Below, piece by piece: positions 8,457 through 17,419 of a stretch of 64,000 nt of DNA. The notes under the pieces were generated by a model. The model was not told the origin of the DNA and ran no database searches. It saw only the letters and a list, made by a program, of their open reading frames with translations. Every line of letters begins with the position of its first letter. The stretch's first letter is position 1. Source of the DNA: Egibacteraceae bacterium. GTDB lineage: Bacteria > Actinomycetota > Nitriliruptoria > Euzebyales > Egibacteraceae. Position numbers and translations under genes: made by a program. The stretch covers positions 1 through 64,000 of the forward strand of contig JAUJNX010000010.1 in assembly GCA_030447925.1 (NCBI GenBank), read 5' to 3'.

Positions 8457-9383
8457 TCACCCGTCCGCGACGATGCGCGCGACCAGCTCGCGCAGGACGC
8501 GGCCCGCGTCCTTGTTGGGGACCTGGCAGGTGCCGGCGGCCTCGGGCCCGCCCCCGCCGTACTCGAGCATCAGCGCGCCGATGTCGGTGCGCGACGACCG
8601 GTCCAGGATCGACCGGCCGACGGCGAACACCGTGTTCTGGCGCCGCAGCCCCCACAGCACGTGCATCGACACCGAGCACCCGGGGAACAGCGCGTAGACG
8701 ACGAAGCGGTTGCCCGCCCAGATCGTCTCCTCCTCGCGCAGGTCGACCACGACGAGGTGGTCGTGGACCGTCCCGCAGCGCAGCAGCTGCTCGCGGTGGG
8801 CGCGCTCGTGGGCGCGGTACAGCTCGACGCGCTCGGCGACGTCGGGGAGGGCGAGGATCTCGTCGACCGGCAGCTCCAGGCAGTGGTCGATGAGCTGCAT
8901 CATCAGCTGGTAGTTCGACACGCGGAAGTCGCGGAACCGCCCCAGCCCCGTGCGCGCGTCCATGAGGAACGACAGCAGGACCCAGCCCTGCGGGTCCAGC
9001 ACGTCCTCCTTGGCGAAGTCGGCGTGGTCGGCCTTGTCCACGGCGTCGAGCAGCTCGGGCGACACCCGCGGGAACGCGCTCGCCCCGCCGTAGTGGTCGT
9101 AGACCACTCGGGCGGCGCTCGGCGCGTCGGGGATGATGACGTGGTTGGGCGCCCGGCCCCCGACGCGCTCGACCTCGCTGTCGTGGTGGTCGAACGCGAG
9201 GTGCACCACCGGCACGTAGGGCAGGTTGGTGGTGATGTCGCGGTCGGTCAGCTCGACCTGCCCGTGCTGCATGTCGCGCGGGTGGACGAACGTGATCTCG
9301 TCGATGAGGTCCAGTTCCTTCAGCAGGACCGCGCAGACCAGTCCGTCGAAGTCGCTGCGGGTGACGAGGCGGTACGCGGCCAT
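8457..9383 (-). CDS. DHH-like phosphoesterase (exopolyphosphatase-related)
   Basis: 308 residues beginning MAAYRLVTRSDFDGLVCAVL, the DHH-family first motif (SDFDG). HLAFDHHDSE near residue 75 supplies the DHH motif, DKADHAD near 120 a further metal-binding block, and MLEYGGGGPEAAGTC near 280 the DHHA1-like GGGG glycine motif. The family hydrolyses phosphodiester or polyphosphate substrates with Mn/Mg; the exact substrate cannot be read. A DUF1802 gene lies upstream on the same strand, separated by a hairpin. Confidence 0.75.
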   Translation of the reverse strand: MAAYRLVTRSDFDGLVCAVLLKELDLIDEITFVHPRDMQHGQVELTDRDITTNLPYVPVVHLAFDHHDSEVERVGGRAPNHVIIPDAPSAARVVYDHYGGASAFPRVSPELLDAVDKADHADFAKEDVLDPQGWVLLSFLMDARTGLGRFRDFRVSNYQLMMQLIDHCLELPVDEILALPDVAERVELYRAHERAHREQLLRCGTVHDHLVVVDLREEETIWAGNRFVVYALFPGCSVSMHVLWGLRRQNTVFAVGRSILDRSSRTDIGALMLEYGGGGPEAAGTCQVPNKDAGRVLRELVARIVADG

Positions 9384-9403
9384 GGCCACTACCTCGACCG
9401 GAG

Positions 9404-9429
9404 GGGCCCGGGCCTGAAGCCCCGGGCCC
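9404..9429 (-). terminator. Hairpin terminator after the DUF1802 gene
   Basis: The inverted repeat GGGCCCGGG (9404-9412) / CCCGGGCCC (9421-9429) with an eight-base loop lies just 3' of the stop at 9452 and before the DHH-like start at 9383. Confidence 0.5.
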
Positions 9430-9451
9430 TGGAGCCCCCGGCCCGGAGCCC

Positions 9452-10024
9452 TCAGGCGAGGGCGGCGCGCACCCGTGCGGCGTCGGCCCGCAGGCGGTCC
9501 TCGTCGTGGACCTGGCGGCCGGACCGCCCGTCCCAGTCCACCGGCAGGTCCAGCCACGACCGGCACCCGCCGTAGGCCTCGACGCGGTCGAGGGTCACGG
9601 GCTCCTGCAGCTCGACGGCGCGGACCACCAGCGCGTGCAGCGCGTGGCGCGGGCGGAACTCCAGCCGGTCCTCGCGGACCGAGTCGGCGGTCCAGATGTG
9701 CAGGTCGGCGATCTCGTCGAGGCGCTCCGGCCGGGCGACCGCGACGGCGTCGGCGAGGGTGAGCCCGGCGCGGACGGTGAACCGGCCCTCCTCGACGTCC
9801 GCGGCGCCGGCGGCCAGGACGTCGCGGTGCTCGGGCCGGACGCGCTCGGCGTGGCTGTGGGCGACGGTGGGGAACACCACGATCGGGCCGGACCCGACCT
9901 CGAAGCGCTTCTCGTGGATGCCGCCCTTGCGCAGCAGCACCGTCTGGCGGCCGTCCAGCAGGGCGGCGGCGACGGCGGCCCACTCCTTGAGCGCCAGGGT
10001 GGTCACGGTCATGGGTGCGGCCAT
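9452..10024 (-). CDS. DUF1802 family protein
   Basis: 190 residues starting MAAPMTVTTLALKEWAAV. The LLRKGGIHEKRF motif near residue 32 and the later FPTVAHSHAE match the DUF1802 family, whose function is unknown. An internal ATG 12 bases downstream is an alternative start. It is divergent from the acetyltransferase at 10042 with a very short intergenic region. Confidence 0.65.
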   Translation of the reverse strand: MAAPMTVTTLALKEWAAVAAALLDGRQTVLLRKGGIHEKRFEVGSGPIVVFPTVAHSHAERVRPEHRDVLAAGAADVEEGRFTVRAGLTLADAVAVARPERLDEIADLHIWTADSVREDRLEFRPRHALHALVVRAVELQEPVTLDRVEAYGGCRSWLDLPVDWDGRSGRQVHDEDRLRADAARVRAALA

Positions 10025-10041
10025 GTCCGTAGGGTATGGCG

Positions 10042-10692
10042 ATGGACCGACTGGCACAGATCTGGCCGCTGTTCGGCCTGCGGCTGCGCTGTGGGCCCGT
10101 CGAGCTGCGCCTGCCGCGCGACGACGACCTCGCCGCCCTCGCCGACCTGGCCGCGGCGGGCATCCACCCGCCGGACCAGATGCCCTTCTACGCCGCCTGG
10201 ACCCGCAAGCAGCCCCCCGGGTTCCAGCGGTCGTTCGTCCGCCACCACTGGGGTTCGCGCTCGCGGTTCGCAGCGCAGGAGTGGTCCCTGGACCTCGCCG
10301 TCCGCCGCGACGGGGTCCCGGTCGGCGTCCAGTCGGTGGAGGCGCGGGCGTTCGCGGTCCGGCGGGTCGCCGACACGGGCTCGTGGTTGGGGTCGGCCCA
10401 CCAGGGCCGGGGGACCGGCACGCTGATGCGCGTCGCGGTGCTCGCGCTGGTGTTCGACCACCTCCGCGCGCGGGCGGCCACCAGCGGTGCGTTCCTCGAC
10501 AACCCCGCCTCCCTGGCGGTGTCGCGGAAGCTGGGCTACCGCGACAACGGCGTGATCGTCCACGACCGCGAGGGCGCCCCGGCCCATGAGCAGCTGCTCG
10601 TCCTCTCCGCCGAAGACTGGCGCGCCGTGCCGCGGCCGGCGGTCGAGGTCGAGGGCGTCGAGGACTGCCGCGGGCTGCTCGGCGCGGCCTGA
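10042..10692 (+). CDS. GNAT-family N-acetyltransferase (RimJ/RimL-like)
   Basis: 216 residues. An N-terminal VELRLPRDDDLAALADL strand-helix is followed by a long insertion and then the acetyl-CoA binding motif WLGSAHQGRGTGTLMRVAVL near residue 115 (consensus Q/R-x-x-G-x-G/A). The late FLDNPASLAVSRKLGYRDNG segment is the classical NxxSxxxxxKxGF motif of RimJ/L enzymes. The acetyl acceptor is unknown. TAGGGT (10030-10035) sits six bases before ATG 10042, so this start is preferred to the ATG at 10036. Confidence 0.8.
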   Translation: MDRLAQIWPLFGLRLRCGPVELRLPRDDDLAALADLAAAGIHPPDQMPFYAAWTRKQPPGFQRSFVRHHWGSRSRFAAQEWSLDLAVRRDGVPVGVQSVEARAFAVRRVADTGSWLGSAHQGRGTGTLMRVAVLALVFDHLRARAATSGAFLDNPASLAVSRKLGYRDNGVIVHDREGAPAHEQLLVLSAEDWRAVPRPAVEVEGVEDCRGLLGAA

Positions 10693-10743
10693 CGGGGGCG
10701 GGCGCCGGCCGTCGCCGGCGGCCCTGCTACCGTCGGCCGCTCC

Positions 10744-11628
10744 ATGACGACCACCCCGCCCCCGCACCCCGGCGCGCCGGTCCCGTTCACCCACGGCGAG
10801 CGCGTCCTGCTGACAGACCGCAAGGGCAGGCGCTACCTCATCACCCTGCGCGCCGGTGCCGACTTCCACTTCCACGGCGGGATGGTCGCCCATGACGCGC
10901 TGCTCGGGCAGCCGGAGGGGTCCTCGGCGGTCAGCAGCCGGGGCCAGCGCCTCCTGGCCCTGCGCCCGACGGCGGGGGACTGGACGGTCAAGGCGCCCCG
11001 CGGCGCGCAGGTCGTGTACCCCAAGGACCAGGCGATGATCGTCAACCTCGGCGACATCGCGCCGGGGACGACGGTGGTCGAGGCCGGGGCGGGGTCCGGC
11101 GCGCTCACCTGCGCCCTGCTGCGCGCCGTCGGCCCGTCCGGCCGGGTCACCAGCTTCGAGCTGCGCGACGAGCACGCCGACGTGGCGGAGCGCAACGTGG
11201 CGGAGCGCTTCGGCGGCACGCCGCCCAACTGGGAGCTGCGCCGCGACGACGTCCTCACCGGGCTGGCGGGCCTGGACTGCGACCGGATCGTGCTGGACCT
11301 GCTCGATCCGGCGGCGGTGCTGAAGGTCGCCGTCGACGCGCTGCACCCCGGCGGGATCCTGGTCGCCTACACCCCGACCGTCCCCCAGATCATGCGCCTG
11401 CGCGAGGCGCTGGACGCCGACCCGCGCTGGGGGCTGGCCCAGACCACCGAGACGCTGGTGCGGCCCTGGCACGTCGACGGCCTGGCCGTGCGCCCCGACC
11501 ACCGCATGGTCGCCCACACCGCGTTCCTCACGACCGCCCGCCGCCTGCCGGGCGACCCGGGCGCCGAACCGGTGCCGGCGGCCGAGCCGGAGCCGGCGCT
11601 CGAGCCGGAGCCGGGGTCGGAGCCGTGA
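10744..11628 (+). CDS. trmI: tRNA (adenine-N1)-methyltransferase TrmI
   Basis: 294 residues. The N-terminal domain (1-80) has HGERVLLTDRKGRRYLITL. The SAM domain begins with the Q-x-x-YPKDQAMI block near 95, then motif I VVEAGAGSGALTCALL near 115, SFELRDEHADVAERN and DRIVLDLLDP. This is the m1A58 tRNA methyltransferase of actinobacteria and archaea. In this phylum it commonly lies just upstream of arc, as here. The C-terminal about 25 residues are an odd low-complexity Pro/Glu repeat (PEPALEPEPGSEP) outside the fold. TACCGT lies ten bases before the ATG. Confidence 0.9.
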   Translation: MTTTPPPHPGAPVPFTHGERVLLTDRKGRRYLITLRAGADFHFHGGMVAHDALLGQPEGSSAVSSRGQRLLALRPTAGDWTVKAPRGAQVVYPKDQAMIVNLGDIAPGTTVVEAGAGSGALTCALLRAVGPSGRVTSFELRDEHADVAERNVAERFGGTPPNWELRRDDVLTGLAGLDCDRIVLDLLDPAAVLKVAVDALHPGGILVAYTPTVPQIMRLREALDADPRWGLAQTTETLVRPWHVDGLAVRPDHRMVAHTAFLTTARRLPGDPGAEPVPAAEPEPALEPEPGSEP

Positions 11629-11666
11629 GCCGCGGGCCATCACGAACGGTGCACAAGGGCCGACCG

Positions 11667-11672
11667 TACAAT
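11667..11672 (+). promoter_or_regulatory. -10 element of the arc promoter
   Basis: TACAAT, a near-consensus -10, lies 34 bases upstream of ATG 11707, and a GGAAGGA ribosome site lies between. No clear -35 is visible. Confidence 0.45.
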
Positions 11673-11706
11673 CGGCACGGAGTCCGGGAGCACGGAAGGA
11701 GGCGAG

Positions 11707-13428
11707 ATGGCAGACCCTCGCGCTGAGCTCAACGAACTCCGCGCACAGATCGCGTTCCTCGAGGAGGAGGCCGCGCTGCTGCGGCGGCGCCTGGAGGACT
11801 CGCCCTCGCGGGTGCGGGCGCTGGAGGAGCGGCTGCTGGAGGCCAAGGGCCAGCTGGCGGCCGCGTCGGCGCAGAACGGCAAGCTCGTCGAGACCCTGCG
11901 GGAGGCGCGCGACCAGATCGTCGCGCTGAAGCAGCAGGTGGAGAAGCTCTCGGCGCCGCCGTCCGGCTTCGGGGTGTTCCTCGAGGAGCGCGACGACGGC
12001 ACGGTCGAGATCTTCGCCCAGGGCCGCAAGCTGCGGGTCAACCTCAGCCCCGACGTGGAGGCCGGCACGCTGGTCCGCGGGCAGGAGGTCGTCCTCAACG
12101 AGGCGCTGAACGTGATCGAGGCCGCGCGCTTCGAGATCGTCGGCGAGGTGATGACCCTCAAGGAGCGCATGGGCGACGGCCGCGCGCTGGTCATCGGCCG
12201 CACCGACGACGAGCAGGTCGTCCGCCTGGCGGAGCCCCTCGTGGGCGCGCACCTGCGCGCCGGCGACTCCGTCCTGGTCGACGCCCGCAGCGGCTACGCG
12301 CTGGAGAAGCTGCCCCGGCCGGAGGTCGAGGAGCTGGTGCTGGAGGAGGTGCCCGACATCGCCTACACCGACATCGGGGGCCTGGCCGACCAGATCGAGG
12401 CCATCCAGGACGCGGTCGAGCTGCCGTTCCTGCACGCCGACCTGTTCGTCGAGCACGAGCTGCGCCCGCCCAAGGGCATCCTGCTGTACGGCCCGCCCGG
12501 CTGCGGCAAGACCATGATCGCCAAGGCGGTCGCCAACTCGCTGGCCAAGCGGGTCGCGGAGAAGGAGGGCCGCGCCGACGCGCGCAGCTACTTCCTCAAC
12601 ATCAAGGGCCCGGAGCTGCTCAACAAGTACGTCGGGGAGACCGAGCGCCAGATCCGCCTGATCTTCCAGCGCGCGCGGGAGAAGGTGGCGGAGGGCTTCC
12701 CCGTCATCGTGTTCTTCGACGAGATGGACTCGATCTTCCGCACGCGAGGGTCGGGCGTCTCGTCGGACGTGGAGACCACGATCGTCCCGCAGCTGCTGTC
12801 CGAGATCGACGGCGTCGAGGCGCTGAAGGACGTCATCGTCATCGGCGCGTCCAACCGCGAGGACATGATCGACCCGGCGATCCTGCGACCGGGCCGGCTG
12901 GACGTGAAGATCAAGATCGAGCGGCCCGACGAGAGCGCCGCGCGCGAGATCTTCCGCATCTACCTGCACGCGCGCCTGCCGCTGCACCCGGACTTCGTCA
13001 AGGAGCACGGGGACGAGGCGACCGCCGTCGACTGGCTGATCACCGAGACCTGCCGGCGGATGTACGCCGAGGAGGACGGCAACCGCTTCCTGGAGGTCAC
13101 CTACGCCAACGGCGACAAGGAGGTCCTGTACTTCAAGGACTTCAACTCCGGGGCCATGATCGAGAACGTGGTCATGCGCGCCAAGAAGTACGCGATCAAG
13201 CGCCTGATCGACGAGGGCCAGCGCGGGATCACCCCCGACGACCTGTTCCACGCCATCCGGGACGAGTTCAAGGAGAACGAGGACCTCCCCAACACGACCA
13301 ACCCGGACGACTGGGCGCGGATCTCGGGCAAGAAGGGCGAGCGCATCGTCTACGTCCGCACGCTCATCGGCGACGGCAAGGAGCCGGGCAAGTCGATCGA
13401 GAGCGTCAACACCGGCCAGTACCTGTAG
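11707..13428 (+). CDS. arc: Proteasome-associated AAA ATPase ARC/Mpa
   Basis: 573 residues. Residues 1-85 form the coiled coil that binds Pup on substrates; about 90-220 are the tandem OB domains; the AAA domain follows with Walker A GPPGCGKT near 262, Walker [11 protein letters not shown] near 335 and [17 protein letters not shown]. The C terminus ends GQYL, the HbYX-like tail that docks into and opens the 20S gate. It recognises pupylated proteins, unfolds them and feeds them to PrcBA. It is followed nine bases later by dop. It is intact, unlike dop, prcB and pafA. Confidence 0.97.
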   Translation: MADPRAELNELRAQIAFLEEEAALLRRRLEDSPSRVRALEERLLEAKGQLAAASAQNGKLVETLREARDQIVALKQQVEKLSAPPSGFGVFLEERDDGTVEIFAQGRKLRVNLSPDVEAGTLVRGQEVVLNEALNVIEAARFEIVGEVMTLKERMGDGRALVIGRTDDEQVVRLAEPLVGAHLRAGDSVLVDARSGYALEKLPRPEVEELVLEEVPDIAYTDIGGLADQIEAIQDAVELPFLHADLFVEHELRPPKGILLYGPPGCGKTMIAKAVANSLAKRVAEKEGRADARSYFLNIKGPELLNKYVGETERQIRLIFQRAREKVAEGFPVIVFFDEMDSIFRTRGSGVSSDVETTIVPQLLSEIDGVEALKDVIVIGASNREDMIDPAILRPGRLDVKIKIERPDESAAREIFRIYLHARLPLHPDFVKEHGDEATAVDWLITETCRRMYAEEDGNRFLEVTYANGDKEVLYFKDFNSGAMIENVVMRAKKYAIKRLIDEGQRGITPDDLFHAIRDEFKENEDLPNTTNPDDWARISGKKGERIVYVRTLIGDGKEPGKSIESVNTGQYL

Positions 13429-13436
13429 GGAGGGGC

Positions 13437-14953
13437 GTGGCACTCGCGAAGTACTTCGGCACCGAGACCGAGTTCGGCATCTCGGTGATCGGGCGCCCCG
13501 ACTTCAACCCGGTGCTCGCGTCGTCGCTGGTGGTCAACGCCTACGCCGCCGACGGCCGGCCGCGGGCGCGCTGGGACTATGAGGAGGAGAACCCGCTGCG
13601 CGACGCGCGCGGGTTCACCTCGCCCGGCGCGCACGAGACCCCGCCCGACGACGACATCGGGCTGGCCAACTCGATCCTGCCGAACGGCGCGCGCTTCTAC
13701 GTCGACCACGCCCACCCCGAGTACTCCTCGCCCGAGACGTCCAACCCGCGCGACGCGGTGGTCTGGGACAAGGCGGGGGAGCGGATCCTTGAGGTCGCCG
13801 CCGCGCGCGCCGCGACCCTGGTGCCCGCGGTGCACCCGCCGCCGGGCGACCTGGCCGGGCGCCCCGCCCGGGTGCTGATCACCAAGAACAACACCGACGG
13901 CAAGGGCGCCGCCTACGGCATGCACGAGAACTACATCGTCGACCGGGCGCTGCCCTTCGGCGAGATCGTGCGCCACCTCACGCCGTTCTTCGTCAGCCGC
14001 CAGGTGATGGTCGGCGCGGGCCGGATCGGCAACGAGTTCGACCTCGCCGACGTGCCGTACCAGATCAGCCAGCGCGCCGACTTCTTCGAGGTCGAGGTGG
14101 GGCTGGAGACCACCCTGAAGCGCCCGATCATCACACCCGCGACGAGCCGCACGCCGACCCCGACCGCTTCCGCCGCCTCCACGTCATCATCGGCGACGCG
14201 AACATGAGCGAGGTCTGCACCTACCTCAAGCTGGGGTCCGCGGCCCTCGTGCTCATGATGGTCGAGGACGGCGAGGCCGGCGACGCCCCGGTGCTCGCCC
14301 AGCCGGTGAAGTCGCTGCACGCGGTCTCCCACGACCTCACCTGCCGGCGGACGGTGCAGCTCAAGGACGGCCGGGCGATGACGCCGCTGGAGATCCAGTG
14401 GCACTACCTCGAGCACGCGCAGCGGTACCTCAAGGAGCGCGCGGAGCCGGCCTGGGGCCCGGAGGTGCTGACGGTCTGGGAGCGGGTGCTCGCCGGGCTG
14501 GAGGACGACCCGATGTCGCTGGGCGGCGTCGTGGACTGGGTCACCAAGTACCAGGTGATGCAGCGCTACGTCGACCGCGACGGGCTGGACTGGTCGGACG
14601 ACAAGCTCAAGCTCATCGACGTGCAGTATCACGACGTGCGGCGCGACAAGGGCATCTACAACCGCATGGCGGCGGCGGGGCGGGTCGAGCGCATGGTCGA
14701 CGAGGCCGAGGTCGCGGCCGCGATGACCTCACCCCCGCTGGACACCCGCGCGTACTTCCGCGGGCGGTGCCTGGAGAAGTACCGCGACCAGGTCGCCGCG
14801 GCGGGGTGGGACTCGATCATCTTCGACGTGGGTCGCGACACCCTCCAGCGCGTCCCGATGATGGACCCGGGCCGCGGCGGCGCGGACATGACCCGGGACC
14901 TGCTGGACCGCTGCGACACCGCGGAGCAGCTGCTCGACGCCCTCCAGCGGTGA
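13437..14953 (+). CDS. dop: Depupylase/Pup deamidase Dop (single-base frameshift)
   Basis: Carboxylate-amine-ligase-like fold starting [16 protein letters not shown] at GTG 13437, with GGGAGGGG upstream. The first 230 codons and the part from about 14135 lie in different frames. Restoring one A near 14133-14135 gives the expected [20 protein letters not shown] block and a 505-residue protein of normal length. [13 protein letters not shown] holds the catalytic Asp region; residues about 40-80 are the Dop-specific loop region absent from PafA. Because Pup here already ends in Glu, Dop is needed for depupylation rather than deamidation. The stop overlaps the next GTG. Confidence 0.93.
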
Positions 14954-15600
14954 GCGCCCCGGACCTGGTGGTCCTGGACTGCGACGGCGTCCTGGTGGAC
15001 AGCGAGCCCGTGGCGGCGCGCGTCGACGCCGAGGCGCTCGCGGAGCTCGGCTGGGTCCTGGACGAGGCCGAGATCGTCCGCCGCTTCCTGGGCCGGTCGG
15101 TGCCCGACATGCTCGCCGAGGTCGAGGGGCACCTGGGCCGGCCCCTGCCGGAGGACTGGTGGGCCGAGGTGGAGCGCCGCTACCGCGCGGCGCTGGCCGA
15201 CGAGCTCCAGCCGGTCGACGGGATCGTGGAGGCCCTGGACGCGATCACCGCCCCCACCTGCGTGGCGTCGAGCGGGGGCCACGACAAGCTGCGCTTCACC
15301 CTCGGGCTGACCGGGCTGTACCCGCGCTTCGCCGGGCGGATCTTCAGCGCGCACGACGTCGCCCGGGGCAAACCCGCCCCCGACCTGTTCCTGCACGCCG
15401 CCGCGCGCATGGGCGCCGACCCGGCGCGCTGCGTGGTGGTCGAGGACAGCCGCTTCGGGGTGGAGGCGGCGCGCGCGGCGGGCATGCGCGCGCTGGGCTA
15501 CGCGGGGGGCCTGACCCCGGCGGCGTGGCTGGAGGGCCCCGACACGGTGGTGTTCGACGACATGCGCCTGCTCCCCGACCTGCTGGACATGGCAACCTGA
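14950..15600 (+). CDS. HAD-superfamily phosphatase (phosphoglycolate phosphatase/beta-PGM-like)
   Basis: 216 residues. Motif I is LVVLDCDGVLVDSEP at residue 5 with the nucleophile and acid Asp pair, motif II TCVASSGG, motif III Lys in ARGKPAPDLF, motif IV VVVEDSRFGVEAA. The helical cap lies between motifs I and II. Family members act on small phosphorylated metabolites; the substrate is not evident. GTG 14950 overlaps the dop stop codon (GTGA), so the two are translationally coupled. Confidence 0.85.
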   Translation: MSAPDLVVLDCDGVLVDSEPVAARVDAEALAELGWVLDEAEIVRRFLGRSVPDMLAEVEGHLGRPLPEDWWAEVERRYRAALADELQPVDGIVEALDAITAPTCVASSGGHDKLRFTLGLTGLYPRFAGRIFSAHDVARGKPAPDLFLHAAARMGADPARCVVVEDSRFGVEAARAAGMRALGYAGGLTPAAWLEGPDTVVFDDMRLLPDLLDMAT

Positions 15601-15601
15601 C

Positions 15602-15637
15602 GGTTGCTACATTGATAGCAACCCATAGGTTGCAACC
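15602..15637 (+). promoter_or_regulatory. Promoter with palindromic operator for the ArsR-type repressor
   Basis: Inverted repeat GGTTGC (15602-15607) / GCAACC (15618-15623), then perfect palindrome GGTTGCAACC (15628-15637); a further GCAACC lies upstream at 15592-15597. TACATT (15608-15613) is a plausible -10, so the half-sites flank the -10 and the probable transcription start. Repression by the ArsR protein encoded at 16090 is inferred. Confidence 0.6.
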
Positions 15638-15649
15638 ACGGAGATCGCC

Positions 15650-16093
15650 ATGCACGTCCCCGACACCATCGAGCGCACGCTGACCCTCCCGCACCCACCC
15701 GAGCGCATCTGGCGCGCGCTGACCGAGCCGGAGGAGATCGGCGGCTGGTTCGGCGAGCGCGCGGAGGTGCTCGAATTGCGCCCCGGCGGGCGCACGGTCA
15801 TCGACTTCGGCGAGTACGGGTCCGCGGACTTCGTCATCACCGCGCTGGACCCACCCCGGCGGCTGGTGTGGGCCTGGCGGTCGTTCCCGGGCTGGGAGGG
15901 CGTGCCCGTGCTGGACGGCCCGCACACCGTCGTCACCTGGACGCTGGAGCCCGCGGGCGGCGGCACGACCCTCACCATGGTGGAGTCCGGGTTCGCGGCG
16001 CTGCCCGAGGAGCTGGCGGCGGCGCAGCACAAGGACAACACCGGCGGCTGGGACCAGGGCCTGGAGGACCTGCGGGCGTACCTGGCGGCGTGA
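15650..16093 (+). CDS. SRPBCC/AHSA1-domain protein
   Basis: 147 residues starting MHVPDTIERTLTLPHPPERI, with ALTEPEEIGGWFG near residue 24 and the terminal GWDQGLEDLRAYL helix. This is the activator-of-Hsp90 (AHSA1)-like branch of the START/SRPBCC hydrophobic-pocket fold. In actinobacteria these proteins are very often encoded with an ArsR regulator, as here: the stop overlaps the ArsR GTG. Ligand unknown. The promoter carries GGTTGC palindromes. Confidence 0.8.
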   Translation: MHVPDTIERTLTLPHPPERIWRALTEPEEIGGWFGERAEVLELRPGGRTVIDFGEYGSADFVITALDPPRRLVWAWRSFPGWEGVPVLDGPHTVVTWTLEPAGGGTTLTMVESGFAALPEELAAAQHKDNTGGWDQGLEDLRAYLAA

Positions 16094-16428
16094 GCGGGGA
16101 CGCGGCCGGGACGGTGTTCGCCGCCCTGGCGGACCCGACCCGGCGGCTCCTGCTGGAGGCGCTCGCCGCGCGCGGACCGTCGACGGTCACCGAGCTGGCC
16201 GCCGCGGTGCCGGTGACGCGCCAGGCGGTGGCCAAGCACCTGGCGGTCCTGGTGGACAGCGGGCTGGTGGCCGCGCGCCCGGCGCAGGGCCGCCGCGTCC
16301 CCTATGCCCTGGACCCGCGCGCCCTGGCCGAGGCCCAGGCCTACGTGGCCCGCCTGGCCTCTCGCTGGGACGACCGCCTGTCGGCCCTGCGGCGCCACCT
16401 GGACGCCGACCCCTCACCGCTCAGCTGA
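16090..16428 (+). CDS. ArsR-family transcriptional regulator
   Basis: 112 residues. A winged helix-turn-helix: FAALADPTRRLLLEALAARG at the N terminus, TELAAAVPVTRQAVAKHLAVL as the recognition helix near 35-55, and the wing GLVAARPAQGRRVPYAL. No cysteine metal site is present, so it is probably not a metal sensor. It probably represses its own SRPBCC-ArsR operon through the GGTTGC palindromes. Its last eight bases overlap the 3' end of vapC on the other strand. Confidence 0.88.
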   Translation: MSGDAAGTVFAALADPTRRLLLEALAARGPSTVTELAAAVPVTRQAVAKHLAVLVDSGLVAARPAQGRRVPYALDPRALAEAQAYVARLASRWDDRLSALRRHLDADPSPLS

Positions 16429-16864
16429 ACCAGGCGGGGTCCTCCCACTCCGCCAGCCGCGCCGGATCCAACCGCTCGATGTCGGGCGCGCGGTCGAAGT
16501 CCTTGTCGGCCGTCGCGATGCGTCCGATGCCGTGGCGCTGCATGACGGCAAGGTGGGTGAGGTCGCGGCTGCTGAGCCCCCGCTCCCGCGCGGCGCCGAG
16601 GTCCACGGCATCCAACACGTCTCGACCCTGGAGCGGCAGCACGCTGTCCCCGAGGACGTCGGCCAGCCCGGACAATGGGGTCGGGCCGGTCAGGGGCTTG
16701 GACTGACGTCGCGCCACGTGGAACAGCTCCTGGAACACCTCGGCGTTCGTCACGAACAGCCCTGGACGGCGCGCCGCCGCCTGCAGGATGCGGCGGCAGG
16801 GCACCTTCAGCGGATGCTCACCACCGGCCGCATACAGCGCGATGTTCGTGTCGAGGAAGATCAT
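16421..16864 (-). CDS. vapC: VapC-type PIN-domain ribonuclease toxin
   Basis: 147 residues starting MIFLDTNIALYAAGGEHPLK. The acidic PIN residues are Asp5 in FLDTN, Glu in NAEVFQEL near 42, Asp in SSRDLTHLA near 97 and Asp in IATADKDFD near 117. VapC toxins cleave tRNA or rRNA until neutralised. ATG overlaps the antitoxin stop (ATGA). The module lies immediately upstream of and divergent from pup. Confidence 0.85.
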   Translation of the reverse strand: MIFLDTNIALYAAGGEHPLKVPCRRILQAAARRPGLFVTNAEVFQELFHVARRQSKPLTGPTPLSGLADVLGDSVLPLQGRDVLDAVDLGAARERGLSSRDLTHLAVMQRHGIGRIATADKDFDRAPDIERLDPARLAEWEDPAWFS

Positions 16865-17106
16865 GCGTCGTCGTACTTGGTGAGGATCTCGGCCTTGAGC
16901 TCCTCCGGCGTGCCGACATCGAAGTACTCCATCGCGCCCAGCTCCTCCGCCGCGCGGATGCGGCGGGCACGGGCGATCTCCTCGTACGCGGCGTCGATCA
17001 GGTCCCGGATGACGTCCGAGACGGTCTTGCCGCGCGCCATCGCCACCTTGCGGAGGCGGTCGGCCTCGTCGGGGGCCAAGCGGACGTCCAAGCGTTCGCG
17101 CTGCAT
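16861..17106 (-). CDS. vapB: VapB-type ribbon-helix-helix antitoxin
   Basis: 81 residues. Residues 1-45 form a CopG/RHH DNA-binding domain (RERLDVRLAPDEADRLRKVA, then GKTVSDVIRDLIDAAY); the C-terminal acidic tail (EYFDVGTPEELKAEIL) would bind VapC. An AAGGAGT ribosome site precedes ATG 17106. It probably autorepresses the vapBC promoter. Confidence 0.82.
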   Translation of the reverse strand: MQRERLDVRLAPDEADRLRKVAMARGKTVSDVIRDLIDAAYEEIARARRIRAAEELGAMEYFDVGTPEELKAEILTKYDDA

Positions 17107-17122
17107 CGGACACTCCTTGCCG

Positions 17123-17147
17123 CGGCCAGTTGGCCGGACAGAAGTGT
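17123..17147 (-). promoter_or_regulatory. vapBC promoter/operator candidate
   Basis: The minus-strand TACACT at 17147-17142 is a possible -10. CGGCCA-GT-TGGCCG (17123-17136) is an inverted repeat just downstream, between the -10 and the vapB ribosome site, a normal place for an RHH antitoxin operator. Confidence 0.35.
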
Positions 17148-17233
17148 ACAGCACTGCCCGCCCGGCTAGCGGGCCGGCACGGCCGGGGCGGGTAGGATGA
17201 GGTCTCCGCGACGAGCCCGCAGGAGCGACCGGC

Positions 17234-17419
17234 ATGAGCGACGGACAGGTCCGGAAGCAGCGCCCGGCCAGGGAGAACGAGGAGGACGTCGAGGCGTCGG
17301 AGAAGGTCGACGCCGTCGACACCTCCGACGTGGACGACCTGCTCGACGAGATCGACGAGGTCCTCGAGGAGAACGCCGAGGAGTTCGTGAAGAACTACGT
17401 CCAGAAGGGCGGCGAGTGA
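17234..17419 (+). CDS. pup: Prokaryotic ubiquitin-like protein Pup
   Basis: 61 residues, charged and largely disordered at the N terminus. The conserved half VDDLLDEIDEVLEENAEEFV forms the helix that binds the ARC coiled coil. It ends YVQKGGE: the C-terminal residue is already Glu, so deamidation by Dop is not required before ligation by PafA. TAGGAT (17193-17198) may be the -10. The stop codon overlaps the prcB GTG. Confidence 0.97.
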   Translation: MSDGQVRKQRPARENEEDVEASEKVDAVDTSDVDDLLDEIDEVLEENAEEFVKNYVQKGGE

